Positions 42,670 through 50,487 of a DNA stretch of 64,000 bases are shown one piece after another. Both the position numbers and the translations under genes were made by a program. This stretch comes from JAEUIT01 sp044220875. GTDB lineage: Bacteria > Planctomycetota > Phycisphaerae > Phycisphaerales > SM1A02. Where the stretch lies: positions 434,001 to 498,000 of the forward strand of contig JBGAQH010000003.1 in the NCBI GenBank assembly GCA_044220875.1, written 5' to 3'. Position 1 is the stretch's first letter. Every line of letters starts with the position of its first letter. The notes under the pieces were generated by a model that searched no databases, was not told the origin of the DNA, and saw nothing but the letters and a program-made list of their open reading frames with translations.

Positions 42670-44958
42670 ATGATTCATGTGACCTTCTCCGCGACTGCCC
42701 GTTCCGCCGCCCTCGTCATGCTGCTTGGTGGGGTCGCGGCAACGACGCTTCTGGCGACATCGCCCGCCGCCTTCGCCCACGAGGGCGACCCGAAGGCGAG
42801 CGAGAAGCACGTGCCGTTCATCGGTCCGGCGTGGCGCGAGGCCGACGGCGGCGTGGCGGGGACGACGTTTGCCTCAAGCGGCGTGACGCTCAAGTCCTGG
42901 TTCCCGGTCAACACCTTCGACCAGCAGGGGGTGACCAACACCAGCGGCAACGACTGCTGGGGCTACGTGACGCCCTTCGGCAAGGAGATCGCGATCGTCG
43001 GCCTGTCGGGCGGCACCGGTTTCGTGAACGTCACCGATCCGGCCGCGGCCCAGATCATCGCCTTCATTCCCGGTCCGACGAGCCTCTGGCGAAACGTCAA
43101 GACCTACCAGCACTACTGCTACGCGGTGAGCGAGGGGGGCGGCGGCATTCAGGTCTTCGATCTGGCCAACATCGACAGCGGCGTCGTGACGCAGCTTCCG
43201 TCGGTCACCACCGGCGGCGGGCTCTCGACCCACACGATGATCATCAACGAGCAGACCGGCTACCTCTACCGCATGGGCGGCGGAAGCAACGGCATTCGCA
43301 TCTACAGCCTGTCGAACCCGGCGTCGCCGACCTTCGTCGCCCAGTGGCAGGACAAGTACACGCACGACGGCTTCGTGACCAACTACACCACCGGCCCCTA
43401 CGCCGGCAAGGAGATCTTCTTCGCCTGTGGCGGACTCAACGGCGGCTTCGCGGCCAGCGGCGTTGACATCATCGACGTCACCAACAAGAGCGCCCTGGCG
43501 AACCTGTCGAACCTGCAGTACCCCAACGCCGCGTTCTGCCACCAGGCGTGGATCACGCCGAACAAGAAGTACATCTACATCAACGACGAGATCGACGAGG
43601 CGAACTTCGGCCTGCTCAACGTCGGCCGCATCGTGAACGTCGAGAACCTCTCCGCCCCGTTCCTCGCCGGGACCTACACCACGGGCCTCACCAGCGTCGA
43701 CCACAATCTCTACGTGCGCGACAACCTGCTGTACTGCTCGAACTACAAGACCGGACTCCAGGTCTTCGACGTCACCGACCAGCTCGCGCCGAATCGCATC
43801 GCGTGGTTCGACACCTATCCCGAGGCGGACGCGACCGGCTACGCGGGCCTCTGGTCGAACTATCCCTTCCTGCCCTCGGGCACCGTGCTCGGCAGCGACA
43901 TCGAGCGAGGCCTCTTCGTCTGGCGCGTCGAGCCGGCCGTGGCCACCTTCACCTATCCGAATGGGTTGCCGACCTACGTCAATCCGAACGGCGGACAGAC
44001 CCTCGACCTCACCATCACGCCGACCAACGGTCAGACGATCGTGTCGGGCAGCGAGAAGCTGGTGGTGCGGATCGGCACCGCCCAGCCGACCGAGTATCCG
44101 CTCGCCGACCTCGGCGGCGGCAACTACCGGGCGACCTTCCCCGACTTCGGCTGCGGTCAGGACTTCAAGTATTCCTTCAAGGTCACCGGCGCCAGCGGCA
44201 TCGTGACCTCCGATCCCCCGGGTTCGGTCGCGGCGATCGGCGCGGTGGGCGAAGCGGTCGTCGCGAGCTACCAGATGGAGACTCCCTCGGGCTGGACCGT
44301 CGGCGCCGCGGGCGACAACGCGACGAGCGGCCTCTGGGTGAATGTCGATCCGATCGGCACCTCGGCGCAGCCCGAGGACGACCACACGCCGGCCGGCACC
44401 AAGTGCTGGATCACCGGTCAGGGGACGCTCGGCGGCGCCGCGGGCGAAGCGGACATCGACGGCGGCACCACGACGCTCGTCTCGCCGAAGCTCCAGCTCG
44501 CTGGGGTGCCCGATCCGGTGATCACGTACTGGCGCTGGTACTCGAACAACCAAGGCGGCAATCCGGCCACGGACAGCTGGCCGATCGAGATCACCAACAA
44601 CGGCGGCCAGAGCTGGGTGCAGCTCGAGCTCGTCACCGAGAACGCCGGGGCGTGGGTGAAGAAGTCCTTCCACGTTTCCGACTTCGTCGTGCCGACCAAC
44701 AACGTGCAGGTGCGCTTCGCGGCTCGCGACCTCGGCGCCGGCTCGCTCGTCGAGGCGGGCGTCGACGACTTCACCGTCAGCTACTTCGACTGCCCCGCGC
44801 CGACGGTGCCCGGCGACCTCGACGGCAGCGGCCATGTCGATGCCGCCGATCTCGCCGTGCTGCTTGGCCAGTGGGGCGGCACGGGCGCCGCTGACCTCGA
44901 TGCGAGCGGTTTTGTTGACGCCGCCGACCTTGCGATTCTCCTCGGCAATTGGGGATGA
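42670..44958 (+). CDS. Secreted LVIVD-repeat (choice-of-anchor B) protein with double dockerin-like tag
   Basis: A 762-residue exported protein. A signal peptide ends near AFAHEG (residue 37). The first half (about 80-440) is a propeller of LVIVD-type repeats (GFVNVTDPAAAQIIAFI, IQVFDLANI, IRIYSLSNPASPTFVAQW, LQVFDVTDQLAPNRIAWF) as in choice-of-anchor B family proteins. A beta-sandwich middle part and a MAM/jelly-roll-like domain (about 560-710) follow, and the C-terminus carries two dockerin-type repeats ending LLGQW and LLGNW. ATG 42670 was preferred to GTG 42646 because the signal peptide fits it. Followed by a strong terminator. Confidence 0.85.
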   Translation: MIHVTFSATARSAALVMLLGGVAATTLLATSPAAFAHEGDPKASEKHVPFIGPAWREADGGVAGTTFASSGVTLKSWFPVNTFDQQGVTNTSGNDCWGYVTPFGKEIAIVGLSGGTGFVNVTDPAAAQIIAFIPGPTSLWRNVKTYQHYCYAVSEGGGGIQVFDLANIDSGVVTQLPSVTTGGGLSTHTMIINEQTGYLYRMGGGSNGIRIYSLSNPASPTFVAQWQDKYTHDGFVTNYTTGPYAGKEIFFACGGLNGGFAASGVDIIDVTNKSALANLSNLQYPNAAFCHQAWITPNKKYIYINDEIDEANFGLLNVGRIVNVENLSAPFLAGTYTTGLTSVDHNLYVRDNLLYCSNYKTGLQVFDVTDQLAPNRIAWFDTYPEADATGYAGLWSNYPFLPSGTVLGSDIERGLFVWRVEPAVATFTYPNGLPTYVNPNGGQTLDLTITPTNGQTIVSGSEKLVVRIGTAQPTEYPLADLGGGNYRATFPDFGCGQDFKYSFKVTGASGIVTSDPPGSVAAIGAVGEAVVASYQMETPSGWTVGAAGDNATSGLWVNVDPIGTSAQPEDDHTPAGTKCWITGQGTLGGAAGEADIDGGTTTLVSPKLQLAGVPDPVITYWRWYSNNQGGNPATDSWPIEITNNGGQSWVQLELVTENAGAWVKKSFHVSDFVVPTNNVQVRFAARDLGAGSLVEAGVDDFTVSYFDCPAPTVPGDLDGSGHVDAADLAVLLGQWGGTGAADLDASGFVDAADLAILLGNWG

Positions 44959-45000
44959 TCCCTCGCCGGTCACGGCGCGACGGATCGCATGCGACGAATC

Positions 45001-45050
45001 GAATCGACCCCACGAGCGCACGGCGCCCGCTGGGGTCGATTCCCTTTTTG
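45001..45050 (+). terminator. Rho-independent terminator
   Basis: Perfect 11-base stem GAATCGACCCC (45001-45011) with GGGGTCGATTC (45032-45042), then CC and TTTTT at 45045-45049, starting 42 bases after the stop of the LVIVD-repeat gene. Confidence 0.85.
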
Positions 45051-45132
45051 TCGTCGGTAGCCTTGCGGCATCGCGCTGATCGGCACGAAGATGCGACCCA
45101 CCGCATGCGTTCATCGCGCGGTGTGGAGCTTC

Positions 45133-46011
45133 ATGATCATGCGTAGGACCAGCAACGTGTCGGTGCGCGGACGTGGTGTCGTGCGGCATGGCGCCGCGGC
45201 AAGCCTGATGACGGCCCTGGCGGTGTTGGGCTCGCTGGCGATGGCGCCCGGCGATCAGACGAAGCCGGCCCCAAAGCCCGCGGCGCCCGAGGCAAAGCCG
45301 GCGGCCGCCGGACTCGCCGCCTTCAAGGACGAGATCAAGGGCACGACACTGTCGATCGAGATGGTGCCGGTGACGCCCAAGGACGCGGCCGCGGGGGTGA
45401 AGCCCTTCTACATCGCGAAGGTCGAGACGACCTGGGATCTCTACGACGTCTTCCTCTTCGGATTCGACCAGAAGGAACCGAACGGCTCGACCCCGGAGGC
45501 CGACGCGATCACCCGTCCGAGCAAGCCCTACATCTCGATGGACCGCGGCTTCGGCCATGCGGGCTTCCCGGCCATTTCGATTTCCTACTACGGCGCGAAG
45601 AAGTATTGCGAGTGGCTTTCGATCAAGACGGGCCGCACCTACCGATTGCCGACCGTCGCGGAGTGGCAGCTCGCCTGCGGACAGGGAGCCGTCGCGAAGG
45701 ACAAGGTCGCCGAGTTCGCCTGGTGCAAGGAGAACGCGGAGGGCAAGACCCATGCGGTCGGTACGGCGAAGGCCGATGCGCTCGGGCTCTTCGACATGGG
45801 CGGCAACGCCAGCGAGTGGTGCACCGACGCCGAAGGCAAGGGCGTGACGCTCGGCGGCACCTTCCGCGACGCGGCGGACGCCGTCGGCTGCGGGAGCGTC
45901 GTGCCCTATTCGTCGGACTGGAACGCGAGCGACCCGCAGTTCCCCAAGAGCAAGTGGTGGCTCGCCGACGGAGGCTTCGTGGGCTTCCGCGTGGTGTGCG
46001 AATCGAAGTGA
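45133..46011 (+). CDS. Secreted FGE/SUMF1-like domain protein
   Basis: A 292-residue exported protein with the formylglycine-generating-enzyme (C-type lectin-like) fold: EMVPVTPKD, FYIAKVETTWDLYDVFL, PAISISYYGAKKYCEWLS, YRLPTVAEWQLAC, LGLFDMGGNASEWCTD, and FVGFRVVCESK at the end. The core between GGTFRD and SSDW holds a single Cys, not the Cys pair of true sulfatase-activating enzymes, so catalysis is doubtful. A Lys/Pro/Ala linker follows the signal peptide. Start is uncertain: 45091, 45133 and 45139 are in frame; GGAG lies just before 45133. TAGCCT at 45058-45063 may be its -10. Confidence 0.8.
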   Translation: MIMRRTSNVSVRGRGVVRHGAAASLMTALAVLGSLAMAPGDQTKPAPKPAAPEAKPAAAGLAAFKDEIKGTTLSIEMVPVTPKDAAAGVKPFYIAKVETTWDLYDVFLFGFDQKEPNGSTPEADAITRPSKPYISMDRGFGHAGFPAISISYYGAKKYCEWLSIKTGRTYRLPTVAEWQLACGQGAVAKDKVAEFAWCKENAEGKTHAVGTAKADALGLFDMGGNASEWCTDAEGKGVTLGGTFRDAADAVGCGSVVPYSSDWNASDPQFPKSKWWLADGGFVGFRVVCESK

Positions 46012-46056
46012 CCGGAATCGATGGTGAGGCGGAGCGCCGCTCCGCGAGGAGTCGAC

Positions 46057-47409
46057 ATGAGCGAGCTGAATCAGGAGCGTGACTGTTCGCGACGCGAGTT
46101 CGTGCGCACCGGCGCCGCCACGCTCGGCGGCATTGGGGCGGTGGCGAGCATGATGAGCGTGCCGAGCGTGTGGGGAGCCATCCGGGCCGACGACCGGATC
46201 AAGGTCGGCCTCATCGGCTGCGGCGGCCGCGGGACCGGCGCCGCCGCGCAGGCGCTTGCCGCCGACCGCGGCGTCCAGCTCTGGGCGGTGGCGGATCCCT
46301 TCCAGGATCGCATCGACGGCTGCCTCGCCCAGCTCACCAACGCCGAGGAACAGCCCGACGGCAGCAAGAAGGCGCCGGAGCATGTCGCCCGCATCATCGC
46401 CCCCAAGGAACGGCAGTTCACCGGCATCGACTGCGGCGAGAAGCTGATCAGGCAGGGGGGCGTCGATGTCGTCCTCCTCTGCACGCCGCCGCACTTCCGG
46501 CCAATGCACCTCCGTACCGCGCTCGAGGCGGGCAAGCACGTCTTCTGCGAGAAGCCGATGGCCGTCGACGCCAGCGGCGTGCGCTCGGTGATCGAGAGCG
46601 CGAAGTTCGCCCGCGAGCGGAAGCTGAACCTGATGAGCGGCTTCTGCTGGCGCTATTCGAATCCCGAGCGCGCCGTGTACGGCAAACTGTTGGGCGGCGA
46701 GCTCGGCCCGGTCCGCTCGGTGCACGCGAACTACCACACCTCGCCGGTCTGGACCCGCAAGCGGCAGCCGACCTGGACCGAGATGGAGTTCCAGATTCGC
46801 AACTGGGTGCACTTCCTCTGGCTCGGCGGCGACCACATCGTCGAGCAGGCCTGCCACTCGATCGACAAGATCAACTGGGTAATGGGCAACAGGAAGTTCG
46901 TCCGGGTGACCTGCCTCGGCGGGCGCGACCTCCGCGAGGGCGAGGAGTACGGCAACGCCTACGACCACTTCGCGGCGATCTACGAATACGAGGACGGCGC
47001 CCGGGCGTTCCTCACCTGCCGGCAGATGAACCACTGCTCGAACGAGAACAAGGACTGGGTGGCCTGCGAGGGGGGCCACGCGTTCATCAACGGCTGGGCG
47101 CCGCAGGAGACGCGGCTCCAGGGCAAGGTGAACTGGAGCTACTCCGGCCCGACGCCCAACATGTACCAGACCGAGCACGACGAGCTCTTCCGCGCGATCC
47201 GCGCCGGCAACGTGGTCAACGACGGCGACTTCATGGGGCAGTCGACGCTCATGGCCATCGCCGGCCGCGAGGCCGCGTACTCCGGCCAGTCGCTCACCTA
47301 CGACCAGGTCTACAACAGCAAGCAGTCGCTCGTGCCGGAGCGCTACGCGCTCGACGCGACGCCGCCGAAGCCGACCGTGCCCTATCCCGGCAAGTACCAG
47401 TTCAGCTGA
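46057..47409 (+). CDS. Tat-exported Gfo/Idh/MocA oxidoreductase
   Basis: A 450-residue NAD(P)-linked dehydrogenase-like protein. The Tat signal CSRREFVRTGAATLGG (about residues 10-25) is followed by a Rossmann fold (IKVGLIGCGGRGTGAA), the conserved GKHVFCEKPMAVDASG segment, and the C-terminal substrate domain with GDHIVEQACHSIDKINWV. Exported members of this family are abundant in planctomycetes and act on sugars or sugar acids; substrate unknown. GAGGAG stands seven bases before the ATG, which favours 46057 over 46021. Pairs with a paralogue 17 bases downstream. Confidence 0.88.
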   Translation: MSELNQERDCSRREFVRTGAATLGGIGAVASMMSVPSVWGAIRADDRIKVGLIGCGGRGTGAAAQALAADRGVQLWAVADPFQDRIDGCLAQLTNAEEQPDGSKKAPEHVARIIAPKERQFTGIDCGEKLIRQGGVDVVLLCTPPHFRPMHLRTALEAGKHVFCEKPMAVDASGVRSVIESAKFARERKLNLMSGFCWRYSNPERAVYGKLLGGELGPVRSVHANYHTSPVWTRKRQPTWTEMEFQIRNWVHFLWLGGDHIVEQACHSIDKINWVMGNRKFVRVTCLGGRDLREGEEYGNAYDHFAAIYEYEDGARAFLTCRQMNHCSNENKDWVACEGGHAFINGWAPQETRLQGKVNWSYSGPTPNMYQTEHDELFRAIRAGNVVNDGDFMGQSTLMAIAGREAAYSGQSLTYDQVYNSKQSLVPERYALDATPPKPTVPYPGKYQFS

Positions 47410-47426
47410 CCGAACGCGAGAACACC

Positions 47427-48716
47427 ATGACCACCTTCAGCTCCACCCGTCGTGCCGTCCTGGCCGCCTCCGCGCTCGCGCCCTTCGCCGCCGCGGAACT
47501 GCTCCGCGGGGCAAGTCCCGCCGGCGACACGCTTCGGATCGGCGTCATCGGCTGCGGCGGCCGCGGCACCGGGGCGGCGATGGACGCCCTCGCGGCGGGA
47601 CCGGACGTGCGCATCGTCGCGTTAGGTGACCTCTTTCCCGAGCGCCTCGAGGCGGCGTGCAACGGACTGAAGGAGCATGACGCGGCCCGCGCGACCGTCG
47701 ATCCCAAGCGCTGCTTCACCGGCTTCGACGCATACAAGGCGGTGCTGGCCACCGACGTCGACGTCGTGATCCTCGCGACCCCGCCGGGATTCCGGCCGAT
47801 CCACTTCGCCGCCGCCGTCGCCGCGGGCAAGAACATCTTCATGGAGAAGCCCTGCGCCGTCGACGGCCCCGGCATTCGCATGGTGCTCGACGGAGCCCGC
47901 GCCGCCGACGAGCGGAAGCTCTGCGTCGTCGCCGGCACGCAGCGGCGCTATCAGCGCAACTACGTCGAGGCGGTCGAACGCATCCGCCGCGGCGACATCG
48001 GCATTCCGGTCGCGGCCCGCTGCTACTGGAACCAGGGGGGACTCTGGAACGTCGAGCCCCAGAGCGGCCGCACCGACGTCGAAAACCAGATCCGCAACTG
48101 GCTCTACCACAGCTGGCTCAGCGGCGACCACATCGTCGAGCAGCACGTCCACCAGCTCGACGTGATGTGCTGGGCGTTCGGCGCCCATCCGGTCCGGGCC
48201 AACGGCGTCGGCGGCCGACAGGCCCGCACCGACCCGAAGTTCGGCCACATTTTCGACCACTTCGGGATCGAGTACGTCTGGCCCGGCGCGAAGGGCGAGC
48301 ATGGCGACTACGGCGACGTCTTCGCCCTCTCGATGTGCCGGCAGCAGGACGGCACCGACGGAAAGGTCGAGGAGATCGTGAGCGGCACGTTGGGCGTCGC
48401 CTCGATGCGCCCCGGCTTTGCGTCGATCAGCGGCCCGAAGGCCTGGACCTATCAGGGCGAGAACCCGAACCCCTACGTCGAGGAGCACAAGTTCCTCCAC
48501 GCCGCGATCCGCGCCGGCAAGCACGTCAACGCGGCGGTGTCGGTGGCCGAGAGCACGCTCACCGCGATCATGGGCCGCATGGCCGCGTACACCGGCAAGG
48601 AAGTGACCTGGGAGCAGGCCCTCAACAGCCAGGAGCGGCTCATGCCGGAGAAGGTCGAATTCGGTCCGCGACCGCAGGCGCCGGTGGCGATTCCCGGCGT
48701 GACCAAGCTGGGCTGA
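47427..48716 (+). CDS. Tat-exported Gfo/Idh/MocA oxidoreductase (second copy)
   Basis: A 429-residue paralogue of the preceding protein. It has a twin-arginine signal (STRRAVLAASALAPFAAAE), a nucleotide-binding motif IGVIGCGGRGTGAAMD, GKNIFMEKPCAVDGPG, and GDHIVEQHVHQLDVMCW. The shared ENQIRNW and GDHIVEQ segments show the two derive from a duplication. Both are predicted to act in the periplasm on related substrates. Codon 66 is a rare TTA. Confidence 0.88.
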   Translation: MTTFSSTRRAVLAASALAPFAAAELLRGASPAGDTLRIGVIGCGGRGTGAAMDALAAGPDVRIVALGDLFPERLEAACNGLKEHDAARATVDPKRCFTGFDAYKAVLATDVDVVILATPPGFRPIHFAAAVAAGKNIFMEKPCAVDGPGIRMVLDGARAADERKLCVVAGTQRRYQRNYVEAVERIRRGDIGIPVAARCYWNQGGLWNVEPQSGRTDVENQIRNWLYHSWLSGDHIVEQHVHQLDVMCWAFGAHPVRANGVGGRQARTDPKFGHIFDHFGIEYVWPGAKGEHGDYGDVFALSMCRQQDGTDGKVEEIVSGTLGVASMRPGFASISGPKAWTYQGENPNPYVEEHKFLHAAIRAGKHVNAAVSVAESTLTAIMGRMAAYTGKEVTWEQALNSQERLMPEKVEFGPRPQAPVAIPGVTKLG

Positions 48717-48758
48717 GCTCAACGGGCTCGGGCTGATCGGAAGGGCGCGGCATGACGG

Positions 48759-48764
48759 TACAGT
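48759..48764 (+). promoter_or_regulatory. -10 element, leaderless type, of the DUF4239 gene
   Basis: TACAGT ends nine bases before the ATG at 48774, with no ribosome binding site between. Confidence 0.5.
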
Positions 48765-48773
48765 GTCCCGCCG

Positions 48774-49541
48774 ATGCTTCCGTGGATCTTCTTTTGCGCC
48801 GTCGGCTGTGGCGTCTTCGGCCTCCTGTTTGGCGCCCTGGAGTGCGGGTATCGCTGGGGGCGTCGCGCGCGACACGCCGGCAACGCGCTTCCGCAGCTCG
48901 GCGCCATGCAGGGGGCGACGCTCGGTCTGCTCGGACTCCTTCTCGGATTCTCCTTCTCGGGCGCGTCGAGCCGCTTCATCGAGCGGCAGGACATCATCGT
49001 CCGGGAGGCGAACGCGCTCGGCACGGCCTTCCTGCGGGCCGACCTCCTCGCGGAGTCGCATCGCGCCCCGATGCGCGACGCGCTGCTGCGCTACGGCGCC
49101 GATCGGATTCGGCTCTTCGAGGCGATCGGCGACGAGGAAACCGCGGCGACGCTGGCCGATCTCGCCCGGGATCACGCGGCGGCATGGGCCACGGGCGTGG
49201 CCGCGGCGCAGAGCGACCGCTCGGTGATGATGGCGATCCTGCCGCCGCTCAACGACATGGCCGACCTCCTCGCCGACCGCAACGCCGCGGCCGGCCGGCA
49301 CCTGCCGCGCATGGTGCTCGGACTGCTCGTCGCCTGCTCGGCGATCTCGCTGGCGCTTCTCGGCTACGGCTGCGGCCGCGACGGCGCCCGGCAGTTCGCC
49401 GGCGCCGGGGCGCTGGCCTTCCTCGTCGCATCGGCGCTGTGGGTGACGATCGACATGGACAACCCGCGCTTCGGCATCATTCGGGTGAACGACGAGCCGC
49501 TGCGGGCGATCCAGCGGACGATGTCAAGCGCCCATCCCTAA
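48774..49541 (+). CDS. DUF4239 (bestrophin-like) membrane protein
   Basis: A 255-residue membrane protein with hydrophobic helices near residues 3-22, 42-60, 180-200 and 206-228. The stretch LLLGFSFSGASSRFIERQDIIVREANALGTAFLRADLL matches the DUF4239/bestrophin-like family signature. Function is unknown in bacteria. Its last 65 bases overlap the convergent apbE gene. Confidence 0.75.
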   Translation: MLPWIFFCAVGCGVFGLLFGALECGYRWGRRARHAGNALPQLGAMQGATLGLLGLLLGFSFSGASSRFIERQDIIVREANALGTAFLRADLLAESHRAPMRDALLRYGADRIRLFEAIGDEETAATLADLARDHAAAWATGVAAAQSDRSVMMAILPPLNDMADLLADRNAAAGRHLPRMVLGLLVACSAISLALLGYGCGRDGARQFAGAGALAFLVASALWVTIDMDNPRFGIIRVNDEPLRAIQRTMSSAHP

Positions 49542-50487
49542 CGGGACGCTCATAACGGATTGCGCGGTAGTCGGGGGCGAATCTTGCCAGGATCGCGTCG
49601 ACCCGGTCGGCAGCGGCAATCGCGAGGGCGCTCGAGAGCGCGTCCACGATCGCCCCGTCGGGGCCGACGACCGTGACCTGCCGCTGCGTCGTGGCGCCGA
49701 TCCCGGTGTGCGGATCGAGGAGATGCGAGTAGCGCACGCCGTCGCGCTCGAGGTACTGCTCGCGGTCGCCGCTGGTCGAGACGCTGCTCCGAACGAGCTC
49801 GATCGCCGTGCGGCTCCCGTCCGGGGCCTCGATCTCAACCGACCAGCCGCGCCTGCCGGGCGGCGGGTCGCCGGCGGCGATGTCGCCGGCGATCGCGACG
49901 AGCGCCCGCGGAAAGCCGCGGTCGCGCAGCGTCCCGATGGCCTTGGCGGCCGCAAAGCCCTTGCCGATGCCGCCGAGGTCGAGCCGCATGTCCGCGCGCC
50001 GGAGGGTGACGGTCCTCGCGCCGCGGTCGATCTCGATCGCCTCGCCGCAGGAGCGGGCGCGGGCCGCCGCGATCGCCGCGTCGGAGGGGAACGCGCCCGC
50101 GCGACGCGCGTCACGCCAGAGGAGCGTGAGCGGACCCACGGAGACGTCAAAGAGCCCTCCGCTCGCGACCCGGACCGCCTCGGCCTTCCCTAACACGTCG
50201 ATCAGGTCGTCGCTTGCCGGCACCGCGACGTCATGGGTCGCGCAGAGCCGCATGAGCTCGCTGTCCGGACGGTAGTCGCTCATCACCTGCTCGAGTTCGG
50301 CGAGCCGGGCGAAGGCGACGCGCCCCGCCTCCCGAGCCGCGGCCTCGTCGTCGGCGACGATCGAGACCGCGGTCTCGACGCCCATCACGATCTGCCGGTA
50401 TCGAAAGGTCTGCGGCGCGGCGCATCCGGCCACGAGCAGCGTCGCCGCCATCGCCATGATCATTCCCGGCCGTCGTCGCAGCGCCAT
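49477..50487 (-). CDS. apbE: FAD:protein FMN transferase lipoprotein
   Basis: Transfers FMN from FAD to threonine of target flavoproteins in the periplasm. The 336-residue precursor has a lipobox VAGC (about residues 19-22), the family motifs DYRPDSELMRLC, RLDLGGIGKGFAA and SHLLDPHTGIG, and an Asp-rich metal site region (VDALSSALAI). Its ATG overlaps the stop of the upstream msrB-msrA gene by one base (TGATG), so the two are translationally coupled. Codon 99 is a rare TTA. A C-terminal tail of about 20 residues overlaps the DUF4239 gene. No obvious target flavoprotein is in the window. Confidence 0.92.
   Translation of the reverse strand: MALRRRPGMIMAMAATLLVAGCAAPQTFRYRQIVMGVETAVSIVADDEAAAREAGRVAFARLAELEQVMSDYRPDSELMRLCATHDVAVPASDDLIDVLGKAEAVRVASGGLFDVSVGPLTLLWRDARRAGAFPSDAAIAAARARSCGEAIEIDRGARTVTLRRADMRLDLGGIGKGFAAAKAIGTLRDRGFPRALVAIAGDIAAGDPPPGRRGWSVEIEAPDGSRTAIELVRSSVSTSGDREQYLERDGVRYSHLLDPHTGIGATTQRQVTVVGPDGAIVDALSSALAIAAADRVDAILARFAPDYRAIRYERPVRDGRLTSSAGSPAAARRSPE

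Noticed and set aside
42874..47178. A 1434-codon open frame on the minus strand
   Set aside because: It lies antisense to three well-supported plus-strand genes and to the terminator at 45001-45050, is low in structure and rich in Arg/Gly/Val as expected of a GC-rich shadow frame.
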